Origin: Candidatus Kapaibacterium sp.
GTDB lineage: Bacteria > Bacteroidota > Ignavibacteria > Kapaibacteriales > WFXC01
Reading direction: 5' to 3'
NCBI GenBank assembly: GCA_015490805.1
Contig: WFXC01000024.1
Coordinates: 1 to 52,795, forward strand
Length of the DNA: 52,795 nt
In this document: in pieces, positions 45,101-52,795 of the stretch
Layout of the letters: each line of letters starts with the position of its first letter
Position numbering within the stretch: the first letter of the stretch is position 1
The notes under the pieces: generated by a model
What the model saw: only the letters and a program-made list of their open reading frames with translations
Told to the model about the DNA's origin: nothing
The model's database searches: none
Program-made: the position numbers and the translations under genes

Positions 45101-45185
45101 AGCATAGCTGCTCACCTTATGCCTCTTCTTCCGCTAACTTCCAGTGGAGGCAACAATCACAAACACGATTTAGCATACCGAGATC

Positions 45186-47126
45186 CTATTGGACATCGAC
45201 TATCCACGGTTGTGCCGTCAACACATACTCTCCTGAGGAGGCACACTGGAACAGATGCCACAAATGCAGCATTGAAGTACGAAGCGCAGGGGGCGCGAAT
45301 GCCAGCCACTCGGAGAGCATCGCGGGTTCAGAACGAACAGAAACACCCGCCAGCCAGTCCTGAAAGAATAACTCTAAGAGGCGTTCCAGTGGGTCCTTAT
45401 GCCGGGGATAAAAGCGGAGGCGCACCTGCTCACTATCAGGGATACCCAGCCGGGCTTTCATCAAACGAACGGCTGTATCAAAATTGCCGGTAACGTCCGC
45501 CAGCCCCAAGGTCACAGCCGTATCACCGGTCCATACTCGTCCCTTTGCTAACGCCCGCACGGTATCCAGCGGCAGTCGGCGCCCGCTGGCAACACGCTGA
45601 AGGAAGGTCTGATAGCTCTCAGTTGCCAGCCGATGGAGAATCTGCTTGTCGCGCTCCTTGAAAGGTAGCACCGTATTCAAATCAACGGCTGTGGGAGATG
45701 TTGCGATGGAATCCACGGTAATACCTAGCTTCTGAAACATCTGTGCTAAGGAAGGATAAATGATGATCACACCGATCGAACCAGTCAGGGTCAGGGGATG
45801 CGCGATAATCGTATCGCAACCGCTGGCAATGTAGTATCCACCGGAGGCAGCCAGATCGCTCAGCACCGCGTAAATCGGTTTGCGGGCTCGCACTTTCTGA
45901 ATTGCGCTCCAGATCCCATCCGATGCGGAGGCAGAACCGCCCGGACTATCAATGCGCAAGAGCACACCGGCGATGGTTGTATCTCGCGCAACTCGCTCAA
46001 GATACTCCACATAGTCTCGCTCCGCAATGACAGAAGGTTCTCGCAACTCCTTTTGACTTTTCGGAACAATACTCCCGGATGCAACGATCACAGCAATGGT
46101 CTTGCGTGCCGACTTCATCCGCTCTTTTGCTTCCAGAAAAGAGGTACTGGAAAGGTATTTCATAACGGAAATTTTTCGGAGCTTGTTCCGAATCTCAATT
46201 TTGCTGCCATTGACCGAAACACCAACGTTGACCTTTACCACTCCTTCGGCTTCAAGGGTATCGCCAATGACCCGCTTTCGCAAAAAGTCCACAAACTGGC
46301 TATACGTCATCAGACTATCGACCAGCCCATAGCGCCGAAATTCGGTGGGCGAATAAATCCCCGAATGGAGCAAAGCACGAATTGTGTCCGGCGGCAAATG
46401 GCGATATCGACTCACCGTTGCCACAAAACGATCCTCAATAGCCTGCAAAACAGCAGCATATTCCTCGCGTGCTGCTGGACTAAAATTGGTTCGTGAAAAA
46501 CTTTCGCCGGCAGATTTGTATTCCTCCAGCGCTTCAACGTGAAACTGAACACCCAGCTTTGACAGCGCCTTTTTGAAAAACAGCGACACGATCGCAAACC
46601 CGTTCCATTCCAGGATACCGTGAGCTGGCATAAAGATGGAATCCGCAACGGAAGCCAGGTAGTAATCTCGTTCATTACCGAATTCCAGAAAGGCATAAAC
46701 CGGCTTTCCGACGGCACGAAAAGAATCCAGTGCAGCAATGATTTCGGAAGTCTTGACCCACCCTGCCCGCAATTGCGATGCTTCAAAAGCGATGGCGGCA
46801 ATGTTTGGATCTTCCTTCGCAACTCGAATTGCCTGTAGGATCTCAAAATGGGTTGGAGCTACTGGTTCCGAGAAAATTGCCAGTGGAGACTCTGGCGCAC
46901 GCTCCCGTACTATTCCCCGGGCATCCAGCCACAGAATCGTATTGGATCGAACGATAACCGGCGATTTTTCAAAAGCAGAAATCGTCAGCGCAATTCCACC
47001 AACGAGCACAATGAGAATGACAGCGATAATAATGCCAATGATCAAAATCGGAATCCACCACCGCGAGGAACGTCGCTGCTGCATATACGCAGGTGGTGGT
47101 GGCGGCTGATACCCCTTCTGTTCCAT
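45186..47126 (-). CDS. sppA: Signal peptide peptidase SppA, 67K type
   Basis: SppA is a membrane serine protease that degrades cleaved signal peptides. A Pro-rich N-terminus (YQPPPPPAYMQQRR) precedes one membrane helix (~25-48). The tandem S49 domains follow. The catalytic Lys lies in EALEEYKSAGESFSR in the first domain and the Ser in SDLAASGGYYIASG in the second, the E. coli-type arrangement. ATG 47126 has AAGGGA seven nt upstream, and a GTG five codons earlier is possible. It is convergent with uvrA. Confidence 0.95.
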   Translation of the reverse strand: MEQKGYQPPPPPAYMQQRRSSRWWIPILIIGIIIAVILIVLVGGIALTISAFEKSPVIVRSNTILWLDARGIVRERAPESPLAIFSEPVAPTHFEILQAIRVAKEDPNIAAIAFEASQLRAGWVKTSEIIAALDSFRAVGKPVYAFLEFGNERDYYLASVADSIFMPAHGILEWNGFAIVSLFFKKALSKLGVQFHVEALEEYKSAGESFSRTNFSPAAREEYAAVLQAIEDRFVATVSRYRHLPPDTIRALLHSGIYSPTEFRRYGLVDSLMTYSQFVDFLRKRVIGDTLEAEGVVKVNVGVSVNGSKIEIRNKLRKISVMKYLSSTSFLEAKERMKSARKTIAVIVASGSIVPKSQKELREPSVIAERDYVEYLERVARDTTIAGVLLRIDSPGGSASASDGIWSAIQKVRARKPIYAVLSDLAASGGYYIASGCDTIIAHPLTLTGSIGVIIIYPSLAQMFQKLGITVDSIATSPTAVDLNTVLPFKERDKQILHRLATESYQTFLQRVASGRRLPLDTVRALAKGRVWTGDTAVTLGLADVTGNFDTAVRLMKARLGIPDSEQVRLRFYPRHKDPLERLLELFFQDWLAGVSVRSEPAMLSEWLAFAPPALRTSMLHLWHLFQCASSGEYVLTAQPWIVDVQ

Positions 47127-47211
47127 CGGGTTTCCCTTCACTATTGAACTATGCGCTCGCAGTTAAACGCTCAAACGGATGAAAAGTTGCGCTCCGGCAA
47201 TGTTCACAGCG

Positions 47212-47847
47212 TCAGGACTCCAGCAGAAAACTTTCCAGTTCTTCCATCCCCGCCCCCTCTCGAACAATGGTGAAAGGTTCAGCGGTCAGATCCAGCACGG
47301 TGGAAGGTTCGCCCAATGAAAAGTTGGGAACTTTGAGAATAACATCAGCAATCCCTTGCAATTCCCGAATCAAATCTTCAAAGGAATCAAAAACCACATC
47401 CTGAGCAAAAGCGGAAATCGATAGCAGCGGCTCCCCCAATTCTCGCAGCAAAGCCAGCGTCACCGGCTCATCAGGGATGCGGATTCCCACCGTGTGCCGT
47501 CGCGGATGCATCGCCTGCTTTGGCACTGCTTTCGTCGCTGGCAAAATAAAGGTATACGATCCGGGGATTAGTTGGCGGATGAGCTTAAACGCCGCATTCG
47601 ATACGTGGGCATACTCAGCGATCGGCGTCAAAGACTCGATCAGGAACGTCATATGTTTTTCTTCACTCATTTTTCGGTACTTCCGAATGCGTTCAATGCC
47701 CGCTTTGTTTTGTAAGCGGGTAGCCAGAGCGTAAACCGTATCGGTTGGAATGGCAACAATGCCGCCTGCCTGCAGTGCTTCAACGGCGCGACGTAATTTC
47801 GTGGGCTGTGGCGTTTGCGGATTCATCTCTAAAATCACAGCTTTCAT
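47212..47847 (-). CDS. Threonylcarbamoyl-AMP synthase family protein (Sua5/YciO/YrdC)
   Basis: The 211-residue protein has LQAGGIVAIPTDTVYALATR, KHMTFLIESL, LIPGSYTFILPAT and RRHTVGIRIPDEPV, diagnostic of the YrdC fold. Family members make threonylcarbamoyl-AMP for t6A37 of tRNA, but the length and KAVIL start also fit the YciO subgroup, whose role is less clear. ATG 47847 has AGAGGAA upstream and a good promoter candidate; the longer open frame to 48057 lacks both. Confidence 0.92.
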   Translation of the reverse strand: MKAVILEMNPQTPQPTKLRRAVEALQAGGIVAIPTDTVYALATRLQNKAGIERIRKYRKMSEEKHMTFLIESLTPIAEYAHVSNAAFKLIRQLIPGSYTFILPATKAVPKQAMHPRRHTVGIRIPDEPVTLALLRELGEPLLSISAFAQDVVFDSFEDLIRELQGIADVILKVPNFSLGEPSTVLDLTAEPFTIVREGAGMEELESFLLES

Positions 47848-48221
47848 CGGGGTGTTCCTCTGATTTTTTCGACAAATCTGCGGTAATTCAAATGTAGCAA
47901 ATTTTGGCTGAATTTCCAAATGACTACCTCCTTCCTCGAATTTGCCGATAGCCTTATCGATTACTGTTCCCCCAAGATTCCTCCAGCCCTGTGCGCTTTC
48001 CGGAAAAGCGCTGCTTTTGGCAAGTATTTGTGGACAAGCTTCACCTGCGTGCGGCACCCAACTTTCCTCTGGGAGAAAGTGCCGCCTTCGTCAAACTACC
48101 GATTTCAGCTATCTTCACCCTTGTAGCAGTGTTTTCCGGTAACGCTGGCAAGTCAAAAACCAGTATGGCTCCTTCAGAATGCCCCTTGCCGCAGTGTTGA
48201 GGGAGACTTCTCTACGGAAAC
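47848..48221. other. Intergenic region between speA and the Sua5/YciO gene
   Basis: This 374-nt spacer holds a promoter candidate for the downstream gene (47889-47920) and a 7-bp hairpin, GCGCTTT/AAAGCGC with a 5-nt loop, at 47993-48011. The hairpin lacks a T run on the minus strand, so it is a weak terminator candidate for the fumC-speA transcript. Several short open frames carry no recognisable motif. Confidence 0.5.
47889..47920 (-). promoter_or_regulatory. Promoter candidate TTTG-N20-TACATTTG
   Basis: On the minus strand TTTG (47920-47917) and TACATTTG (47896-47889) are separated by 20 nt, a full match to the Bacteroidetes -33/-7 consensus. The -7 element ends 41 nt before ATG 47847. It is the best-formed promoter in the window. 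Confidence 0.65.
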
Positions 48222-50198
48222 CTATGTTTCTGCCGATTTCACTTTGTGCGCTTGCCCGTCAACTGAAAGCGCCGGGACATCCGGCATCCGAAGCTGCTGC
48301 AAATACGTGTAACTATGGAGTCCGGATCGGTAGATCGCCAGAAACTCCCGACCCTGTGCTTCGGAAATCTTCCCGGCCTGAATCGATTGGTGCACCCATC
48401 GTTCCACCTTGCGTGCCAGCGCTTTGGGATTAAACTCCACGTACTCCAGCACGTCCGCGACGGTTTCCCCATCCAGAATTTGTTCCACAACGGGCTGACC
48501 ATCCTGAATCATAATGTGCACAATGTTCGTATCGCCAAACAAATTGTGCAAATCGCCCAGAATTTCCTGGTAGGCACCGACTAAAAAGATACCCAGAAAG
48601 TACGGTTCCCCCCGCCGCAGCGGATGGAGCCGGATGTAAGGTGTATGGCGGAACCCCTGGATAAACTGATCCAATCGCCCATCGGAATCACAGGTAATGT
48701 CCTCCAGCGTCGCTGCTACAGTGGGCGGCTCATTCAATCGATGGATTGGCACCACCGGAAAAAGATGGTCGATCGCCCACGCATCGGGCAGCGACTGGAA
48801 AATGGAGAAATTGCAAAAATATTTTGCCGTCAACTCCTCTCGCAACTCATCAAATTCTTCCTGCCAGTGCGGCAAGGGATGTTGTTGTGACAGCAGATCC
48901 ACCTTGCGGGCAATACTCCAGAACAGACTTTCGGCTAAAGCCCGCGTTCGCAGATCCAGCATTCCCAATGTGAACAGGCTGAGCATCTCTCGCTTCAACT
49001 GCAATGCATCGTGCCACGATTCCCGGATATTCCGTGGCTCTAAGTGGATGTATGTATCGTAAAGCGAATGGAGCAGCGGATGATCTTCCTGACGCAATGT
49101 CATCGATTCCTCCCACACCGGGAAGGTCGTGGACTCCATCACATTCACCACCAACACTGAGTGGTGAGCCGTCATCGCCCGTCCGGATTCGGTGACCACG
49201 TTCGGATGAGGAAGCTGGTGTTTTTCGCACAGTTCGTGGAGCGTGTAGATAATGTCATCCGCATATTCCTGCAACGTATAATTCACACTGCTGGGATGGG
49301 AGGAATGCGTGCCATCGTAATCGACCCCCAACCCGCCGCCAACATTCACATACTCGATATTGCAGCCATACTGCCGCAACTGGACATAGAAGGAAGCCAT
49401 CTCACGAAGTGCCGCTTTGATCGTGTGGATATTGGTAATCTGGCTACCCAGATGAAAATGGATCATCCGGATATGCTCCAGCCAGCCGTGCTGTTGCGCA
49501 AACTGTAACGCCTGCAAAAGCTCCGTCGCATTTAAGCCGAACTTGCTCTTATCCCCACCGGAGTGCGCCCACCGACCGCTTCCGGCAGTGCTGAGCTTGA
49601 TACGAATCCCCAGTTGCGGCTTGACCTGATGGTGCTGCGCAATGTCCCGAATCAACTGGAGTTCGTTCAACTTCTCGATCACAATAAACACCTGACGCTC
49701 CATCTTGCGCGCCAGCAACGCCAGCTCGATAAAATCGTGATCTTTGTATCCATTGCAAACCACCAGGGCATTGGGATCATCCAGAATGGCTAAAACCGCG
49801 TGCAACTCCGGCTTCGATCCAGCTTCCAGTCCAATTTTGCGTTTCGATCCATACCGCAACACTTCCTCCACCACTTCCCGTTGCTGATTCACCTTGATAG
49901 GATAAACAGCAAAAAATTCCCCCTGATATCCTGTCTCCGCCGACGCCTGTTCGAACGCTCGCCCCAGTTGCTCAATACGATCACCGATGATATCCGAAAA
50001 GCGGAGCAATACCGGCGGATGTACATCCTGTTCCAGAAGCTGGTGCACTAATGCCAGCAAATCAATTTCCACCGTAGCATCCCGCTGTGGTCGTACAACG
50101 ACATTACCTCGATCATTCACGCTAAAATACCCCTGCCCCCATCCTTCAATGTTATACAGCTCAATGGCTTTCTGGATGGACCACTGTTGTTGTTCCAT
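48222..50198 (-). CDS. speA: Biosynthetic arginine decarboxylase
   Basis: SpeA converts arginine to agmatine, the first step of polyamine synthesis. The 658-residue length and fold-type III PLP motifs fit: FFAVYPIKVNQQREVVEEVL with the PLP Lys, GYKDHDFIELALLARKM, IRMIHFHLGSQITNIHTIK, EYVNVGGGLGVDYDGTHS and VVTESGRAMTAHHSVLV. It starts 2 nt after the fumC stop, so the two genes are probably co-transcribed. No agmatinase or agmatine deiminase gene is in the window. Confidence 0.97.
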   Translation of the reverse strand: MEQQQWSIQKAIELYNIEGWGQGYFSVNDRGNVVVRPQRDATVEIDLLALVHQLLEQDVHPPVLLRFSDIIGDRIEQLGRAFEQASAETGYQGEFFAVYPIKVNQQREVVEEVLRYGSKRKIGLEAGSKPELHAVLAILDDPNALVVCNGYKDHDFIELALLARKMERQVFIVIEKLNELQLIRDIAQHHQVKPQLGIRIKLSTAGSGRWAHSGGDKSKFGLNATELLQALQFAQQHGWLEHIRMIHFHLGSQITNIHTIKAALREMASFYVQLRQYGCNIEYVNVGGGLGVDYDGTHSSHPSSVNYTLQEYADDIIYTLHELCEKHQLPHPNVVTESGRAMTAHHSVLVVNVMESTTFPVWEESMTLRQEDHPLLHSLYDTYIHLEPRNIRESWHDALQLKREMLSLFTLGMLDLRTRALAESLFWSIARKVDLLSQQHPLPHWQEEFDELREELTAKYFCNFSIFQSLPDAWAIDHLFPVVPIHRLNEPPTVAATLEDITCDSDGRLDQFIQGFRHTPYIRLHPLRRGEPYFLGIFLVGAYQEILGDLHNLFGDTNIVHIMIQDGQPVVEQILDGETVADVLEYVEFNPKALARKVERWVHQSIQAGKISEAQGREFLAIYRSGLHSYTYLQQLRMPDVPALSVDGQAHKVKSAET

Positions 50199-50200
50199 TC

Positions 50201-51619
50201 CTACGGTGCGGACTTTCCTTTGGGAGACTCAATATTCGGACCAATCATTTTTTCGGGACGAACGATTCGGTCAAACTCTTCTGCGGTCAAAATTCCCAGC
50301 TCAATCGCCGCCTGTTTCAACGACAAATTCTTTTCATACGCATACTTTGCGATCTTCGCAGCATTATCGTAGCCAATGTACGGGTTCAACGCTGTTACCA
50401 GCATCAGGCTGTTTTCCACATAAAACTTCAGTCGCTCCACATTGGGACGAATACCGACAGCGCAGTACTTATTAAACGACTGGCAGGCATCGGAGAGAAT
50501 CCACACACTTTGCAGAAAATTGTAAATGATCACTGGCTTGAACACATTGAGCTCAAAGTTTCCGGAACTCCCAGCAAAGTTGATCGTTGCATCATTGCCA
50601 AACACCTGCGCACACACCATCGTCATTGCTTCCGACTGCGTTGGATTGACTTTGCCCGGCATAATAGAGGACCCCGGTTCGTTCGCAGGAATAAAGATTT
50701 CCGCCAGCCCACACCGTGGACCGGAAGCCATCCATCGAATATCATTGGCAATTTTCATCAACGATGCTGCTAAGGTTTTCAAAGCGCCGTGGGCAAACAC
50801 TAAGGCATCGTGGGCAGCTAAGGCTTCAAATTTGTTGGGCGCACTGCGGAATGGATATCCAGTCAATTCAGCAATTTTCGCTGCAACGCGCTCTGCCCAT
50901 TCCGGATGCGTATTCAGTCCGGTTCCAACCGCTGTCCCGCCAATTGCCAGATCATAAAGCCGCTTCAATCCCTGATCAATGCGTTCCAGCGCCAGAGTAA
51001 GCTGCTGTACATATCCAGAGAACTCCTGACCTAAGGTAAGCGGTGTGGCATCCATCAAGTGTGTTCTGCCAATTTTGATAATGTCCTTGAATTCCTCCGA
51101 CTTCTGCGCCAGCGTATCTCGCAATGCTGTCACTGCCGGCAGTAATTTCTCGTGTATCTGCTGCACGGCTGCAATGTGCATTGCTGTCGGGAAAACGTCG
51201 TTAGAACTCTGCGACTTGTTCACATCATCGTTCGGGTGGATCGGATCTTTGCTCCCCAGTTGTCCCCCCGCAATCTCAATCGCCCGATTCGCAATAACCT
51301 CATTCACATTCATATTGGTCTGCGTCCCAGATCCCGTCTGCCAGACGTACAGCGGAAAATGCTCATCCAGCTTACCAGCCAGAATTTCATCTGCTACCTG
51401 GACAATCAGGTCTCGCTTAAACTCCGGCAACAGCCCCAGATCGGCATTCACGATCGCTGCCGCCTTTTTCACAATGGCTAAAGCATACACCACTTCCAGC
51501 GGCATCCGTTCCTTACCGATAGAAAAATGCTGGAGGGATCGGGCAGTCTGCGCTCCGTAATACCGATCTGCCGGCACTTCCACTGCACCCAGCGAATCGT
51601 ACTCCACACGCACGTTCAT
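50201..51619 (-). CDS. fumC: Fumarate hydratase class II
   Basis: FumC hydrates fumarate to malate in the TCA cycle. The 472 residues include [40 protein letters not shown], the signature [20 protein letters not shown] and a C-terminal [23 protein letters not shown] 51619 begins at the conserved [18 protein letters not shown] region with AGGGG upstream and a promoter candidate. A longer open frame to 51655 is less likely. Confidence 0.97.
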   Translation of the reverse strand: MNVRVEYDSLGAVEVPADRYYGAQTARSLQHFSIGKERMPLEVVYALAIVKKAAAIVNADLGLLPEFKRDLIVQVADEILAGKLDEHFPLYVWQTGSGTQTNMNVNEVIANRAIEIAGGQLGSKDPIHPNDDVNKSQSSNDVFPTAMHIAAVQQIHEKLLPAVTALRDTLAQKSEEFKDIIKIGRTHLMDATPLTLGQEFSGYVQQLTLALERIDQGLKRLYDLAIGGTAVGTGLNTHPEWAERVAAKIAELTGYPFRSAPNKFEALAAHDALVFAHGALKTLAASLMKIANDIRWMASGPRCGLAEIFIPANEPGSSIMPGKVNPTQSEAMTMVCAQVFGNDATINFAGSSGNFELNVFKPVIIYNFLQSVWILSDACQSFNKYCAVGIRPNVERLKFYVENSLMLVTALNPYIGYDNAAKIAKYAYEKNLSLKQAAIELGILTAEEFDRIVRPEKMIGPNIESPKGKSAP

Positions 51620-51659
51620 CGTTCCAGCCCCTTTCGTTTCAAAGGTTCCAACCAAACTA

Positions 51660-51689
51660 CAAAATTAAGAATCCAGCCGGTGATGGCAA
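51660..51689 (-). promoter_or_regulatory. Promoter candidate TTG-N19-TAATTTTG for fumC-speA
   Basis: On the minus strand TTG (51689-51687) and TAATTTTG (51667-51660) are 19 nt apart, matching the Bacteroidetes consensus. The -7 element ends 40 nt before the fumC ATG. Confidence 0.6.
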
Positions 51690-51885
51690 CTACGACGTTG
51701 CGACAAAAATAGCGTTCCCGGAACAAAGATGCTCCAATCAGAACACCACAGCTTCTCAACTTGAATTACTCCCAATTCTCAGCACGATAGGCTCCTGGGC
51801 TGACAAACTCACCTATGCTCAGCAACGCTACCTCCACGACTATCTGGCAGACACGGAAAGTATTCCTGAATTTCCACAGAGAATG
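51668..51885 (+). other. Coding-like stretch without a start codon
   Basis: One plus-strand frame is open here and reads like protein (SQLELLPILSTIGSWADKL, then TYAQQRYLHDYLADTESIPE), but has no in-frame ATG, GTG or TTG upstream before fumC sequence, and it runs into the palindrome cluster. It could be a gene remnant or chance. No family is recognised. Confidence 0.25.
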
Positions 51886-52530
51886 CACGCCGAAGGGTGC
51901 GAGGAGGGGCGCAGCGCTGCTGCGCCCACAGGCACCTGCCGATGCGATGCAGCGTGAGTGTAAGAGCCGGTTTGGAATCTATTCGTACGAAAAAAGGTAC
52001 GAACGGAATCTGCTGGTTCGGCAATGCGTGGTGGTAGGAGCATACCGGTGTGTCTGCCCTATGCCCGATGCAAGTCGGCTCTGCAGCTGCGGAAAGCGGG
52101 CGACCACACAGGATCGCCCTTACTCCGATGTGATAACAATGTCCAGAGATAGTTCCCACACCTGTTCTGTACTGGGAGCGTCGACTTTAGTCGGCAACGA
52201 ATGCACGCCTATGAGCATACGCGCCCAGCAAACGGAAACGCTCCACTGGCAGCCCCGGCTTTCGCCGGCAAAGAATTTAAAAACGCACCCTAAAGGGTAC
52301 GCTCCCAGGCATGCCTATGAGCGTGTGTTCCCAGCAATTGCACACTGAAGCGTACGCTCCCAGACACGCTGAAGCGTATGTCCCGCCGGAAGCGCCGACT
52401 TTCGCCAGCACATACTGGGAGCACCGACTTCAGTCGGCATCTTTGCACACGGAAGTGTGCGCTCCCAATGCACGGAGCAAAGCACCGGGTCGCCCCTCCG
52501 CAAAATGACTCACACACGCCGCAAAGCGGA
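51886..52530. repeat. Cluster of short palindromes interleaved with GCTCCCA motifs
   Basis: This non-coding stretch is packed with small hairpins of differing sequence but shared design (4-8 bp stem, 2-5 nt loop). Examples are GGGCGCAG/CTGCGCCC (51907-51927), CGACTTTAGTCG (52182-52193), CCGACTTCAGTCGG (52424-52437) and GCACACGGAAGTGTGC (52445-52460). GCTCCCA or its complement TGGGAGC flanks many of them (52173, 52301, 52356, 52416, 52461). The stems co-vary between copies, as in REP-like interspersed palindromic units. There are no constant-length spacers, so it is not a CRISPR array. Open frames through it are by-products. Confidence 0.8.
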
Positions 52531-52617
52531 CCCTCCCAGCAAACGAAAACGCCAACTGCTGTCAGCTAAAAATTCCTACTTCCTCCTCAGGAAAAAGCTC
52601 CAAAGAAACCCTCTCCC

Positions 52618-52795
52618 TTATGGCACCTGCGTCACCCAGAACGTGTTGTTCCGTATCATCGTCCGATCCGACGCATTCACCGCCCCGTCCAGCATTACGT
52701 CACTGCTCACGTAGCCAATTCCAAATAACGCGTTCCGACTCTTTACCCGATCCCTCGCATTGATAATCCCATCCCCATCTACATCCCCTCCAACC
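52618..52795 (-). CDS. C-terminal end of a protein with a dockerin-like calcium-binding domain
   Basis: Only the last 58 codons and the stop are in the window; the gene continues beyond the right edge. The first loop DVDGDGIINARD has all ligand positions of a dockerin/EF-hand-like loop (D1, D3, D5, N9, D12). The second, DVMLDGAVNASD, lacks the acidic residue at position 3. The spacing and the RxRN helices (DRVKSRNALF, DRTMIRNNTF) repeat in tandem, and the protein ends WVTQVP. Such C-terminal domains occur on large secreted proteins of this broad group. The role of the rest of the protein is unknown. Confidence 0.8.
   Translation of the reverse strand, partial: VGGDVDGDGIINARDRVKSRNALFGIGYVSSDVMLDGAVNASDRTMIRNNTFWVTQVP

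Noticed and set aside
45100-45113. GAGCA/TGCTC hairpin overlapping the uvrA stop
   Set aside because: Only 5 bp and no T run; not convincing as a terminator.
51815-52348. 177-codon plus-strand open frame through the palindrome region
   Set aside because: Its composition follows the palindromes; no start context or protein motif. Treated as non-coding.
51886-52530. Possible CRISPR array
   Set aside because: Palindromes differ in sequence and spacing, with no constant repeat and no cas genes in the window.

Overview
The window reads as a chromosomal segment from a Bacteroidota/Chlorobiota-type bacterium, possibly an Ignavibacteria/Kapabacteria-like lineage. This is inferred from gene content, not from a marker-gene tree. 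The pointers are a PD40/OmpA envelope protein, an IgGFc-binding-type secreted protein, a dockerin-like C-terminus on the right edge, a Bacteroidetes-style aspartate kinase without visible ACT domains, DUF3098 and DUF3109 proteins, and a recurring promoter element TAnnTTFG-type (TAnnTTTG), the known Bacteroidetes -7 consensus, found 25-49 nt upstream of nine predicted starts. Coding density is high, many genes overlap by ATGA, and no transposase, phage gene, CRISPR array or rRNA was seen. There is one tRNA, Ser(GCU).

Layout. 1-5369 (minus): an envelope cluster with an outer-membrane barrel protein, a double-OmpA/PD40 protein and a large secreted protein that runs off the left edge; a tiny membrane-protein gene lies convergent in between. 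5717-12270 (plus): dnaE, glmS and a nucleoside transporter. 12287-15704 (minus): DUF1232 protein, lgt, tRNA-Ser, a YHS lipoprotein with a His/Met-rich tail, and rarA. 15757-20218 (plus): DUF1992 protein, trpS, DUF3098 protein, a divergent aspartate kinase and a cystathionine gamma-synthase family enzyme. 20401-26659 (minus): class I aldolase, ComEC, and a cation/proton antiporter fused to a DUF389 domain. 26842-30057 (plus): DUF3109 protein, rpoN and an outer-membrane-like protein. 30349-32180 (minus): an 82-residue orphan peptide, a lipoprotein gene broken by a 67-bp partial duplication, and msrA. 32364-36941 (plus): RmlC-like cupin, purN, lytic transglycosylase, an ECF sigma/anti-sigma pair and a small unknown gene. 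37113-42105 (minus): a coiled-coil nuclease-like protein with 21-bp tandem repeats, then tatB, tatA, purQ, purS, pssA, an exported protein and a threonine aldolase. 42194-45100 (plus): uvrA. 45186-51619 (minus): sppA, a Sua5/TsaC-type gene, speA and fumC. 51668-52617 is non-coding and rich in short palindromes. The right edge cuts into a minus-strand gene whose end encodes dockerin-like calcium loops.

Most of the window is housekeeping: replication and repair (dnaE, rarA, uvrA), purine synthesis (purN, purS, purQ; purL is not here), amino-acid and cell-wall metabolism (glmS, aspartate kinase, speA, ltaE), lipoprotein and membrane biogenesis (lgt, pssA, tatA/B, sppA) and envelope proteins. The less ordinary items are the antiporter-DUF389 fusion, the broken lipoprotein next to a peptide with a RiPP-leader-like motif, the His/Met-rich YHS lipoprotein, the aspartate kinase with altered catalytic motifs, the 21-bp repeat coiled-coil gene, and the palindrome cluster. 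No complete new multi-gene system could be demonstrated.
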